From positions 17,112,001 to 17,176,000 of the forward strand of contig NC_063153.1 of the NCBI RefSeq assembly GCF_020921035.1: a stretch of DNA of 64,000 bases, read 5' to 3'. Positions 1-11,664 of this stretch are shown here, one piece after another (the stretch's first letter is position 1; every line of letters begins with the position of its first letter). A program made the position numbers and the translations under genes. This DNA is from Rhodamnia argentea. Taxonomy: Eukaryota; Streptophyta; Magnoliopsida; Myrtales; Myrtaceae. The notes under the pieces were generated by a model, which saw only the letters and a program-made list of their open reading frames with translations, did no database searches and had not been told where the DNA came from.

Positions 1-1845
1 CCCTTGCTCTTGTTTCCATGCATCTACCTAAAATCTTTTGGGCCTTTTTTAATTAATCGCTTCCCTTCTGTTGGAGAGACATCGTTCTCTATATTACATC
101 CAAATCGTTTCTCTTGCTACTTCTTTTTGGTGTGTTTGTTTTGTGATAACCTCCCCGTCTTGATAAGTTGGATTCTCGTGCGGAGAAATGTATCTTTGTA
201 GGATACTCGAATGGGCTAAATGTTATAGTCCTAACGTCGTCGTGTACTCCGCAGATGTAACATTCTTTGAGGATCGTCATATTATAATACTCAAATGTGA
301 CCAGTGGCGAATGTCTCCGCCCCACTCTCATTCCTTCAACCATCTGATTTCTTTGCCGTACATATCATCGGCGTGGTGTAGCTCCTACTGTAGACTTCAC
401 CAACACATGATTCATCTGTTCCTCATTAGTCTGTCCATCCTCGTCGATGTGCCCATAGCTCTAGCGTTCTTTGTTGGTCGTCCGTGGATCTTTGGTCTAT
501 CTCGATTGTCTTCGTACTCATCATCCTATTTCCATTTTTGTCATATGACCGTTTATCTCCTAGTTTCTCCCCTTTGTCCTTGGTGTTGCTAGCTCTTGCT
601 CATCCCGGATGGCGGCAAGCAATGGAAGATGAAATGAAGGCACTCACCGAGAAGGGAAACAAACCGTTGGTTGTCGTTGGTGTTTGGTTCATCCCGATGG
701 CACTCTTAATCGATGAAGGCTCGTTTGGTTGCAAAGGGATTACTCACGTCGGTGTTGATTATGACGACACCTTTCCCTGTTGCCAAATTTCGTGTCTTTA
801 TTTCCTTGCAACACGTTTGGTGGCTTCTTCATCAACTAGATGTGAAGAATGCCTTCCTTCATGGTGATTTGTCCAAGAATGCATGGAGCAACCACCCGGT
901 TTGTTGCTCGGGGGAGAATTTGTATGCCGCTTGCATAAAGCTTTGTATGGACTCAAACAATCTCCTCGGGCTTGGTTTGATTTAGTGATGCTGTTATCGG
1001 TTGATTAAACGGTGTCAGTAGATTATTCGTTTTTAGTTCTATCTCCTCTTGGTTGTATTCTCCTGGTGGTATATGTCGTGATATTATCTGATTCAAATGG
1101 TATCAAGGTTTTTGATTTAACACCAGGATTTGGTCTGGTATCAATTTATCGCAAGTATGTACTTGATATTCTTGATGAGGTTGGATTTCTTGGAGTAAAG
1201 GGATACTCCTTGGAACCAATGTGAAGCTTGATGGAAATGGAGAATTGTTCATGACCCAGGGAAATATAGAAGACTAGTGGGAAAGTTGAACCATCTTACG
1301 TCACAGGCCCGACATATCTTTGCTGTTAGTGTGCGTCGTTTATGAATACTCACTGGGATTTGTACTTAGAATTATTAAGTACTTGAAGGAGCACGGGTAA
1401 AGGGCTACTTTTCAAGAATTACGGACATAACACCGAGGTTTCTCCGACGTGACTAGCGGATGTCCTACCGACGGAGATCTACATCGGGTTCCGTGTGTTC
1501 CTTGGGGTATTTTCGCTGGAAGTGAGCAACATGTGGTTTCTCGATCAAGTGCTGAATAGGGCTTGGCACATGGTGAATTGCTGTTGAGGATGTTATTATC
1601 GAAATTGGTTTGCCAACATCGGTATTATATTGCATAATCAATCGGCTATTCCATTGCAAATAATCCTGTCTTCCATGAGCGAACTAAACACATTGAGGTT
1701 TTGTCACCGTACAGAAAGTTCAAGGAATTATTCTTCATGCAAGGCGAGAATCACTTGCCACGTTTTACTAAATCTCGGGGGAGTAGAGTGAGTTTTATGT
1801 AAAAGTTGGGATTATTTGATATTTACATCCCAACTTGAGGGGGAG
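1..1845 (+). pseudogene. Decayed Ty1/copia retrotransposon pol (integrase end, RT, RNase H)
   Basis: The three frames together spell fragments of a copia polyprotein in the usual order. Around 180-290 there is an integrase-tail match (EKC-FVGYS, then SADVTFFE). At about 600-650 comes the reverse transcriptase entry motif HPGWRQAMEDEMKAL. At about 780-900 QLDVKNAFLHGDL is readable, and at 925-975 LHKALYGLKQSPRAWFD with shifts. Around 1380-1700 lie RNase H pieces, including a degraded NQSAI and ERTKHIEV. The YVDD region near 1070 has lost its catalytic aspartates (it reads YVVIL). Many stops and frameshifts rule out function. The element runs off the left edge of the window, so its 5' LTR and gag are not seen. 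Copia identity rests on these motifs; the lineage within copia was not determined. Confidence 0.85.
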
Positions 1846-1960
1846 TGTTAAGAATAAGGGTAGAATAGTCTTTATATATATCCTAGGTTTATATATATCC
1901 TTGTAATGGCTGTTAATGAAATTAGAATCCTCTTTTGAAACTAAATATGACAGTATGGAG
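1846..1960 (+). repeat. Start of the copia 3' LTR, truncated
   Basis: A purine-rich tract (GAGGGGGAG) ends at 1845 and is followed at once by TGTTAAGAATAAGGG. This is the usual junction of polypurine tract and LTR in plant copia elements, where LTRs begin TGTTA. Duplicated TATATATCCT-type words follow. The usual LTR end (...CA plus target duplication) was not found, so the LTR is truncated or diverged; the right border given is approximate. Confidence 0.6.
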
Positions 1961-2289
1961 CAAATCCCTACAATGTGAATTTTAGCAACGCCACGGTAAA
2001 TAGCTGCATATTCGATCATATTTGAAGATGATGAAGGCTTTATGTCTTTTTTACCCACCCTTGCTTGATCTTGTATGTGTTAAATCATCCCTGGAGATGA
2101 AGTTACCTCATATGACAATATGAATAGGCGAGCAAGATTGAATGGAGTCACCAAATTTTAACTGGATATCTAAGATCTTAAATTTTTACAAGTTGATGTA
2201 CTTTTAAGATTAGTCAGTCATTCAAGGAACACACGTCCCATTTGGACATCTCACAGAGAAAGAAAAACTTTTCATAGACAAATTTTTTT
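1961..2289. other. Intergenic, nothing recognised
   Basis: AT-rich spacer between the copia remnant and the receptor-like protein pseudogene. No gene or transposon end is supported. Confidence 0.5.
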
Positions 2290-5200
2290 CCTAACCCTTA
2301 ATAGGAGCTCTAAGCTTCAGATTTTGTCATTTAAGTGCTTTTGTTTTTCCATCGATCTTACGGTTAAGTTGGAAAGTGAGAAAAGGAATGCTCTTGCTCA
2401 TGTTCTAAATGCAGATTACAAAGGACTGTTGAGGTTGAACAAACGGGAGGCCCTTGACTTGAGTTATAATTTTCTGGATAGCTCTATCATTCCCTTTGTA
2501 GCTGAATTTTCATCTCTTGAAGTCTCTGTCCCTACAAGGTAACCAATTGGGAGGACCCTCACATATAGAAAGTAAACATAAAACCACTGAAATATTCTCT
2601 AGCTTCTATGTTCCAATAGCACGCACGCATGCTTGCTTATACTATAGATTTGTATTGCTACTTTTTGTTAATAGGACCATTCTTCGCTGTAGGATTCAAC
2701 AGTTTGCGCAACTTGGAGGTTTTGGACGTGAGCCATAACGGCGATGACCCATTTGCTACAGGAGATGACAGGTTATGCTCTCTTGCACTTGAGCTTTACT
2801 CACTTTTCTTGTCCTGCAAATTTAGTACTATAGTTGTTTCGACAATAAGACGGGGTTGCAAACAAGGAGAAAATGTGATTTGGCCGACACCATCTCAATA
2901 GAAAATGTTGGCTCCATGTCCTTTTCTGGGCTATGTGAAACCCACTAATGTTATTGATTGAATCTGTTAGAATAAGTATGGTCGACAATATGTATAAATG
3001 GGGCTTATGAATGTTCACAAAGAAAAGGAAAATGCCAGTTACAATCTAGTGGGTTTGATGTATACTGCTGATGAGATCTCTGTTACCCGGTACTGTTCTT
3101 CTAGTAAAGTGAAGATTGCCTTTTGTTTTCTTCAAGATTACTTTGTACTTGCAGTTTCTTCATTATTTTGCTTGTGATGCATATTTTCTCTGCCATCTTG
3201 ATTGTAGACTGCTACACCTTGAGAGATTTGGAGAAAATGAACTTCAATCTGTCCAGTTCACTGATAGACGCGAGTTTCATTTTGACTGTTGACGGTTTGG
3301 CTTCTCTTGAACTGCCGTCATTCTTCAGCAGTGGCCTTAGTGGCAACCTACCTGAATGTAAATCCCAAATTCTTGTGTAAACTTTGAAGTACAGGCTAAA
3401 TTGTTTGACAGAGATATTTTTGGCAGGCTTTTGTGAGCTGAAACAAGTGAAGGAGTTGAATCTCAGCGGCAACGAACTCACTGGGAGCCTCCCTTTGCGT
3501 TGGCAAAACATGGCATATCTTCGCATTCTGAGTCTCAGTGACAGCAAGTTCACAGGAAACGCCACCTCGACTCTTCTTGCAAGCCTTACTTCACTCAAAT
3601 AACTTTCCATCTCAAAGAACCCTTTTGAAGTCCCTTCTTCTCTGAGTCTATCCACCAACCATTCAAGGCTTAAAGTCCTTTTGCTAGACAATGCAAAGCC
3701 AAGAACAACAGATGCAAAGGGTGAACCTTGGATTCCAAAGTTCCAACTGAATGTTTTGAGCTGGTCAAGTAGTCAATTTGAAGGGTCTTCAGTGACTTCT
3801 CTCAGCTTTCTCTATCACCAACACGACTTGAGAGTTGTCGAGCTCTCCTCCGAGCAATGTCGGAGGGCCTTTTCCGGCTTGGTTGCTGGAAAAAAAAAGT
3901 TTTGAGACTGGAAAGGCTGTACCTGAGGAACAACTCTTTGACGAGGCCTTTTCAACTTCTGTCAATGAGAATGCTGAATCTTTCAACGGTGGAGGTCTCC
4001 AACAACAAAATAGGAGGACGGATTCGAGCTCGATTGGGTATAGTTTTTCCTAGTATGAGCAAACTTGATTTGTCTGCCAGTGCATTTCAAGGAAGCATCC
4101 TGTTCTGACTTGTCGACATGAAATTGCTGAATGTCTTAGATCTGTCGAACAGCAATTTATCAGGGACACTGCCAGTGCAATTGATCAATGGAAGCTCCCA
4201 CTTGGGGACTCTCAATCTAGCAAATAATAACTTGCAAGGAGAGATTATTTTTCCCAATGTCTTTGCTGCTACAGGATTAAGATTGCTTCGATTGGACCAC
4301 AATAAGTTTTATGGGGACATCCCTGTTATGTCATCTATTGTGAGTCTGATGGTAATGGATCTTGGCAATAACTTTTTCTCTGGCAAGATTGCAAGATGGA
4401 TTTGCGACTTGACAAGCTTAGCGGCAGTTAACTTGGCCAATAATCAGTTGCAAGGTTGCTTGTCGCAACTTGAATTCTTGGACCTCTCGGAGAACAATCT
4501 TTCCAGCGCTATAACATTGTGCCTTAGCTGGTGAACTCTGAATGATGTTCATCTGAATAAGAACAATTTCAGTGGCTCCATCATGCATGCTTTATCTAAC
4601 AGCTCAAATTTGGTCGCACTGGACCTTAGCAATAGTAACTTCTATGGAGTTAGCCCTGGTGTCGGGAACCATCCTAGCTTGAGCATTCTTCTTCTCAGAG
4701 CTAACCAGTTCAGTGGCACATTTCCAGACCAATTGTGCAGCTTGAGACAGTTGAGTATGATCGATCTTTCTGTAAACAACCCTTCTGGCCATTTACCTAG
4801 TTGCTTAGATCAAATGAACTTCGCAGAAGAAGTGTTCGGTAAGGTAGATACAGCGCCTTATTGCATTGAAGAAACAGTCACTGAATGGTCATCTTCCTCA
4901 TATTTCACGAAAAACACAAGCAGTGAATTTGATTATTACGATGTTCATGTGCAGAACCAATGGCTCAAAGGAATCCAACCCTAGAAGGTTGAGTTCACAA
5001 CAAAAGGAAGGTTTAATACTTGTGAACGTGGTGTTCTTGTTCTCATGGTGGGATTGGATCTTTCTTGCAACAGGTTAACAGGTAAAATTAACCAATGAGA
5101 TAGGAATTTTACAATACATCGGTGCACTGAGTCTATCACACAATGAGCTACAGGATATATACCTTGGTCATTCTCTGCGCCAACAAACATAGAGAGTATT

Positions 5201-5588
5201 GATCTTTCCTAGAATAACTTATCAGGTTCCTCACCTGACGATCTCACTGAGTGGACTTCTTTGCAGTATTTAATGTATCTTACAACAACTTGTCGGTGAA
5301 ATTCCACATAAGAAACGATTCCAGTCATTTAATAACAGCAGCTACTATGGAGCTCCACTTTTACTTGGACAAGCCACTGGGAATAACAAGAGTCGGGTAA
5401 ATGAAGGTGGAATCATAGACATGACGACATCCTACTTCAGCTTCGGATCGTCTTATGTCACAGTTCTACTGGTGATTCCAGTTGTTCTGTTCATAAATCC
5501 TCGCTGGCGAATGGCATGGTTTCATTATGTTGACATAACCATCACCAAATGCGACATTTGTTTCATCATGTGCTATTTTTTCCTCTGA
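2290..5588 (+). pseudogene. LRR receptor-like protein (RLP) pseudogene
   Basis: The forward strand carries plant extracellular leucine-rich repeats: LNLSGNELTGSLP at about 3455, LDLSNSNLSGTLP at 4137, LDLSNSNFYG at 4620 and IDLSVNNPSGHLP at 4760. The 3' part has the membrane-proximal end of RLPs (FQSFNNSSYYGAPLL near 5320), then a hydrophobic span (YVTVLLVIPVVLFI near 5455) and a short basic tail starting WRMAWFHY near 5510. No kinase follows, which fits RLPs, not receptor kinases. Old introns between LRR blocks are still visible, for example acceptors just before 2691 and 3427, so this is a decayed genomic copy and not a retrocopy. In-frame stops occur at about 3601, 4532 and 4982, with frameshifts near 3900 and in the last 500 bp. 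No signal peptide or N-terminal LRR cap was found. The family resembles the intron-containing Arabidopsis RLP1/RLP15-type genes; the exact orthologue is unknown. Confidence 0.85.
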
Positions 5589-6198
5589 GACAGGTACGGC
5601 TCGAGCATTCATTTGGTTTCCTAAATAATTAGTCCGGATTTCCAGTTTACTGTATCTGTATAAATTTGACTAGATCGAATTAACTTCAACTAGCCCCAAA
5701 AGCCACGTTCGGGCATTCTCAAAAGTTTGCCTGATAGTACTGACCCTTAAAGATCTTAGTATCTTTAAACTACGATTCTGTTAGCCAAATGACAACTATA
5801 ACATGGGATAAATGTGATAGTCCTACCCTTCCCTCATCTTTTCGATGATGAGTTATTCCTCTTCAATCTGAATTATGTTATCGCTGGTTCTCCATATGAT
5901 CCAGCTTGCGTTTTCACATCTTCTGCATGATTCCAGATCTTGCTAGGACATAGTTATAGCAGGAAAGAAACTAAAATTTCTAGTTCACATGGACATGCTG
6001 AATATATGTGTATTGCAATGATATTCAATTTTCTTTGTAAAATGTGGACAGACTAGGTTCCCTCTTTTCTCATCATATAGTAGAGCTAAGAAAAGAATGG
6101 CTAGCTGCAATAGCAACTTCTGAAAAAGAACCTGTTAAGCAGGTTCTTGTCCTAGAAATGGAAGGAAAAAAATGAAAATCAGGCATATCAACCTGACC
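5589..6198. other. Spacer between two converging genes
   Basis: Lies between the 3' end of the RLP pseudogene and the stop of the transporter gene on the other strand. It probably holds the transporter's 3' UTR in its right part. No other feature seen. Confidence 0.5.
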
Positions 6199-9100
6199 TC
6201 AGTGAGTTGAACTTTGAGGCAGCCTGAACGATCCACCGGCATAAAGAGCCTCGTAAACAGGTTTTATTCTGATAGTCAGAATCAGGCTCATAATTACGCC
6301 AAAACCGCACACTGCAGCCAAAATCAGAAAGGTGAGCCTGAAACAATCAGGACCCAAGCAAGTCATGGTCGAGGCGAGCACATCAAATCCGTGCTGCTTA
6401 GCCGCCTCATTGTCATATATGTAACCAGCTAAGAGGCCCGAGAAGAGGAATGCGCCAATGGGATTCCCCAATGAGATGAAGTTGTACAGCAAGCCAAAAT
6501 GCTTCAGTCCAAAAAGCTCGGAGACGGTTGGGATCATGATGGAGAATTGAACACCGTAGCAGATTCCAAGTAGTGAAGTTGCCACATAGAGCGTTCCATC
6601 TATCGCTGATGCGAAAAGAAAGTAGGTGATGATCATGATTACTTGACTCAGTGTCATCCAGATGGTACGAGGAATTATTTTCGACCTGCGAGGAGTATGG
6701 ACTTAGATTCACCATTATAGTCCCATGAAGTTGGGAGCAAGATACGCACGGTACTAGGCCAAACTGAAAAAGCAAAGGTACCTAAGAAGTGCTCTCTGAA
6801 GGTAAATTCAAGTCAGGACACCGAGGCATCCATGACATCACAAATTGCCGAAAGAATTGAAATCAGTGCTACACTTACCTGACAAAATGTTCAGACACGA
6901 CACCTCCGCCAAGCCGACCCACGAAGTTGCCAAAGCTGAACAGAGACATGAGGATAGTGGTGTCATGCACACCTTGTGCAATCCCGATTTGCGCCATGTT
7001 ATTAAGGACGGTCACCCCAGTACCAACTCCAACAAAATACACCAAGAACAGAAGCCAGAAATCTGCCTTGACAAGAGCTTCAAAGAAATTGAAGTCCTCT
7101 CCTCGCTTAGGCCTCCTCTTTTTCTTCACCGCCCCTTCACCTTCTGCCAAGAGCATATTAATCTCGGACACATCATTGTTCTCATCAGGGCCTCCAAGGT
7201 ACATTTCCGTCGTAGAATTCGTCAGAAGCGGTTCAGATTTATCTTCATATCCTTCACAAACAATGCCATCCGAAGGGCCGTATTGGCTTTCCACCGTCAG
7301 GGCCCTACTGCTTCGACTAAATGTCATCTTTAGAGGGACAGCAAGAGGAGCCAGGAGGAGGAGAACCATGACGGCAATTGCTGAGTAAGATAATTTAGAA
7401 GTCAGAGGAAGGATGTCGTTCAATATTGTTGTCGTTAGAACGTATACAAGCCAAGTGCAATGCTTGTTGCCTGTATAAACATGAAATGTCCATGCTTTGA
7501 AGAATCTTCACTGGAGGCGGGAACACAAGGCCTGATGAAATACATAGTGATGAAGCACGAAACCGGGACTCCAAGTGAGAGGAACAGGAGGAGTCTGGAA
7601 GAAGAATGGTGAAGCATGACGCCATAAATTTCAGTAAATACGGCCGCACTTAAGCCGCAGTATCCTTTGAGAATCCCAGCAACCGTGCCTCGGTCGGCGG
7701 GAAAGTTCCTCATGTTAGTAACCAGAATGGCTGTACCGAACCAGGCGCAGCTGTTGGTGGCAACACACAAAGCAACCCATAGCTGCAGTGAACATTAGAA
7801 TTAAAGGTGAAAGGATGTCAAAATTTGATGCAGGGAATAGCATTTCAAGTCAAGCTTGCTCCACTGAAATCTCGTCCTACAACTTTGAAAAAGCATAGCC
7901 TAAAGGTAATTTACAGGACATTCTAAGCATGAGATTAGCCCGTTTGCCAAGTCTACCAAATGTTTTGCAACCAAAAAAAAAAAAAAAAAGTCTACGATTT
8001 GTTTCGGAAGTGAGTGCATGGTTGCATTGGGTGACAATCTGTGGATCAGTAAGGAGGTGAAAACCACCTCGACAAAAAAAATGAAGGGAGATTCCCTCAA
8101 GAAAACTGTGATTTGTAATTGCTTCATGTCACGAAGTTGATTTTCGACATTTTCTGTGAGTTTGATCATCACAGTCCTTGTGGCCAGCAAGAGATTCGGA
8201 AAGTGTACCATTAGTCTGTAGTCACCGAAAAATAACATGTCTTGAACTAGATGCACCAAAACTTCTACTTGTGCTCAGATGTAGCTCAGCTAATGATGCA
8301 GAAGAAAAACATTCACGGAGGGAAAACATCCAATAATGTAGGATAGCTGTTTTCCAGATAGATGTTTCATGTGACCGCGAAAACACAGAATCAGACCTAC
8401 ATTATCGGATTTTTTTCCCTCCGTGAATGTTTTTCTTCTGCATCATTAGCTGAGCCACATCTGAGTCGGATTAGGTTTCGAAGCAGTTTAAATATAAAAG
8501 ACATACAGATTAACGACATAAATGGAGAGACAACAGGGAACTCCGCATCATAAAACTGGCATCATTTCAAAATTTGAGACATTCACTGGCTTAGTATCTG
8601 CTCCTTCGATAAATTCGCACCTTTATCCCAGTCACTTAGGAAGCCATGAATACCATCCTAAATCCAGAACAAGGTCTGCTCCAATCTATCTCATTGGACT
8701 ATATTCATCCCTATTGCAAGCGTCTACTTCTCTTACATTGGCCTGTTGAGCAATTCCCAAGTTCCAGGAATTCGCGGTGAACAATTGAAGCATTCAAGCT
8801 AGGAAGTTCATGTTGACTGTTTGTTATCAATCGGTTTCATTGTATGGCCAACAACCAGCCCATTGCTTGATAAAGATTGATGATGGATTTCGTGAATGAC
8901 CAGGTTACTTGGACAAAACTAAGAAATGACGTTTCCTTTTCTTGAATAGAATAAACATAGTATTACTCGAAGTCTTCAACGATTTCTTCGGTCTTCGGCA
9001 CCCTTTCCCGGAACAACCTTCCCCTATTTTGGTTGATATCATCATGTTTTCGGCTTCAGGAAGAAGACTATCCTTCCGGGTCATTCTGTTTTACTACTCT

Positions 9101-9813
9101 GCATGTTTCCCTGTTGCCGTTTTATTGGAAAAAACCGAAAATGGGCCCTGAAGAATCTCTTGTTTGCAAATCATCAGTAGATAGCACCCTCGACATGCAC
9201 GTAAAATCAGTCAATGTTCGAATCTGATCTAAATATTCTCGGGTTTTGATATTCTAAACAGTAAAACATAGAAGTTCGTCAAGACAAAAACGTTACAAAA
9301 TCAGAAACCTCAAGAACACAAGTTTGTTCATAGATGTAGAACCTAATGTTACTCTCAATGGGGGCAATGAAACCCAGCTTTCTTTAAACTAAAGACCCCG
9401 TCACGCGTCCGGAAATCTTAGAACACAAGAAAAGCTCCAGCACAATCAAATTCAAAACCAAACACAGAAAGCTACCAGTCAAAACTCACCAACCAGTAAG
9501 GCAGAGCCTGGACCGTTCGGCTCAGGGCGAGCCAGAGCACGCCGTAGCCGGAAAAGCATGCTACGGCGCCGATCAGGAGGACGGCCCAAGGTGGCAACCT
9601 GTTGCAGATGAACCCGGGGAGGAGCCCGAAGTTCTCGCCCAAGTCGTTGGCCACCCCAAGCAGGGTCAGCTGGTGCTGGTTGAAGCCAAGAACAGACTTG
9701 AGAGAGTGGGAATACAGAGGGAAGTTGTAGGAGTTGCCCGACGCTATCTGGACCCAAACCGCTGCTCCCAAGCCCACCCATGGCGGTCTTGTTCCAGCTT
9801 TTAGGCTCACCAT
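6199..9813 (-). CDS. NFD4-like major facilitator (nodulin-like) transporter, one 2-bp frameshift
   Basis: Membrane protein of the plant Nodulin-like/NFD4 branch of the major facilitator superfamily; the substrate of this member is unknown. Three exons on the minus strand: 9813-9490, 7782-6879 and 6685-6199. All borders are GT-AG (donors GTGAGT and GTAAGT), and phases are 0 then 2. Exon 1 opens MVSLKAGTRPPWVGLGAAVW, with the family's IASGNSYNFPLYS and LGVANDLGENFGLLPG. Exon 2 gives ATNSCAWFGTAILVTNMRNF and GTVAGILKGYCGLSAAVFTE, then a hydrophilic loop (about residues 255-330) and a second helical bundle with VGVGTGVTVLNNMAQIG. Exon 3 ends in SLILTIRIKPVYEALY. Without the frameshift the length is 570 residues, normal for the family. 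A TA duplication at 7443-7446 breaks the frame and leaves about 223 residues. Nothing else is damaged, so this is either a very recent null allele or a sequence error. A CT-rich tract lies just upstream of the start on the coding strand. Confidence 0.85.
7443..7446 (-). other. 2-bp TA duplication causing the frameshift
   Basis: On the coding strand the codons read GGC TTG TAT ACG TTC TAA. Removing one TA gives GGC TTG TAC GTT CTA ACG, which restores the family sequence GLYVLTTTILND and joins the frames before and after. The premature stop is at 7435-7437. Confidence 0.8.
8274..8464. repeat. Long inverted repeat (hairpin) in intron 1 of the transporter gene
   Basis: Arms at 8274-8342 and 8396-8464 are reverse complements of about 69 bp, with roughly three differences; 8285-8326 and 8413-8454 match perfectly over 42 bp. 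The loop is about 53 bp. It could be a foldback/MITE insertion or a hairpin RNA precursor. No target-site duplication was recognised. Confidence 0.85.
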
Positions 9814-9883
9814 TGCTTGATGGGTGCGTCTGAAACTCAGCTCAAGAATGACCCCTCTTGTGTTGGTGCCTCTACGAGGGGTC

Positions 9884-9884
<1 letters not shown>

Positions 9885-9914
<30 letters not shown>
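9885..9914. repeat. (AG)n microsatellite upstream of the transporter start
   Basis: Fifteen AG units. On the transporter's coding strand it is a CT tract about 70-100 bp before the ATG, a common position for CT-rich 5' UTR or core-promoter elements in plants. Confidence 0.9.
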
Positions 9915-9918
<4 letters not shown>

Positions 9919-10745
9919 CAGAGGAAGGAAATTTCACATTTGTCTCTGAGTTTGAATGATTGGCAAAGGGTGATTTGGCATCTGGGCACCAACCAACAAT
10001 GGAGGAGGACAGAGTTTTGAAGTTTCTTGCATGTCCGGTAAAGGGACATTGGCCACGTAACAGGGGTCTGAAAAAGAGATTAAAGTAAATGGTGGGGGCC
10101 AGAGTTTTGATTAGTATAAGATCCAAAGCTTAGTTGAGTTATGTGAGGACAAAACTGGGTTTTGAGATTAGAAATTTTTTTTTTTTTTTTGCTTGGGGGA
10201 ATTCATTGGTTACGTTGACAAGTTCTTGTCCTCCTTGAATTGGCCATTAAGGATGCAATTTGGAGCATTTTTTCAATTCTTGTCTCCTGGTGATCTTGTT
10301 GCCTTTAACCACAATGGGAAAAGGAATAGGGGTGAGATATGATACTCCAGGGGGATTTCCTTTGGCAAGATTTCCATCCCCTGCTACGCTTTTTGGACGT
10401 GTAATTTACTTCCTAACTATGTTAAAGTGCACATCTGTCAATAACCCATAATTAAGCACAAACATTGACTTATGATATTTAGATCTTGATACGTTGGTCA
10501 AGGAGAACTGGGATGTAATTGATGTGAGCTTCATTTGAATCACAATTCACATGCCTTGTCAAGCAAAGAATATATATAAAGTATCATGAAAAATATGAAA
10601 ATTTCAAATAAGGGTTTGAAATTTGATTGTTTTCCTAAAAGATGGCTTGTAGTAAGCTTGTCTCAAATAAGGCCTTGTAATGGCTAATTTAATCCCAGAT
10701 AAAGACCTAAATAAAGGGATTCGAGTAAACCGTGTCTTAAATAAA
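9915..10745. other. Upstream region of the transporter, no gene
   Basis: Likely promoter of the minus-strand transporter gene, with a poly-T run at about 10172-10189. From about 10600 a degenerate repeat with words like CAAATAAGG begins; similar words recur after the MULE at 11750, so the MULE seems to have landed in an older repeat. Confidence 0.45.
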
Positions 10746-10754
10746 AGCAGAAGT

Positions 10755-11655
10755 GGGATAAGTATACTAAGAGTGCCATAACTTGTGTACGGCGTTAACT
10801 TGAGTGTCATAATTTTTTTTTTTCGCTCACTTGAGTGCTATAAATTTGAAACAATGATCACTTAAGTGCCATCGCCGATTTATCCCGCCGAAAATCCTAC
10901 GTGAATGCCGGAAAATCTGACATGGCATCGCTAGAGCAATTCTTTTGAATTTTTTAATGTACACGTAGGTTTTTATTTTACTTTTTAAGTTATTTTGAAA
11001 ATTTTCTTTTTTTTTGTTCCCCCCCCCCCACGCCGGCTACAAATGGCTAGCCCAGGGGCAAGGGCTACCGTAACGGCCGCCGGCGCAAAGGCCCTTGCCG
11101 GATCTAGGCCGGGGCCCTCGCAACCCCACCGGCCATGGGCGAGGATGCCCTCGGCCGGACCCGGTGAGGGCCATTGCGCCCTCGGCCATGGTCGACGAAG
11201 CCCCCTCGATCGTAGTCGAGGGCGCGACGGCCCTTGCCCATGGCCAACGGGGCCTTGAGGGCCCTCGCCCGGATCCGGCGAGGGCCTTTGCACCCTTGTC
11301 CGCAACCGCCAAGGTCGGGAGGGCCGAGGGCAAGGTGGTCCTCGTCCTTAGGCAAGCAGGCCGTGGCTAGCGACCTTGCCGGTCAAGGGGGAAACTCAAA
11401 TAGTTTTTTTTCCCATAAAATATTAAATAATTAAAATCAAAATGAATAAAAAATAGAAAATATATAAGAAAATTCATGTGTCATTGAAACATAAATAAAA
11501 TGATAATAAAAAGTCCACGTAAGACGATTTGTCGGAAATGGCACTCCAGTGAACGATTTCGCTCCGACGTGGCACTCAAGTGAGTAAAAAAAAAAATTTA
11601 TGGTACTCAAGTGAACGTCGTATAAAAGTTATGGCACTCCCTATATACTTATTCC
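10755..11655. mobile_element. Non-autonomous Mutator-like element (MULE), GC-rich interior
   Basis: TIRs of about 150 bp: the left end GGGATAAGTATA...GAGTGCCATAAC matches the reverse complement of the right end GTTATGGCACTCC...TATACTTATTCC, and each arm repeats the word CACTTGAGTGCCA. It is flanked by 9-bp direct repeats with one mismatch, AGCAGAAGT (10746-10754) and AACAGAAGT (11656-11664), typical of MULE insertion. No transposase is encoded. The interior (about 11030-11395) is a strongly GC- and CpG-rich block of GGCGAGGGC-like words. Its overlapping open frames on both strands are a by-product of composition, not genes. Confidence 0.8.
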
Positions 11656-11664
11656 AACAGAAGT

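Noticed and set aside
9816..10126. Open frames on both strands over the AG tract
   Set aside because: They are driven by the microsatellite and overlap the transporter leader.
10985..11434. Six overlapping open frames on both strands rich in Gly, Ala, Arg and Pro
   Set aside because: They are all produced by the GC-rich core of the MULE; no conserved motif and no start context. They are composition artefacts.
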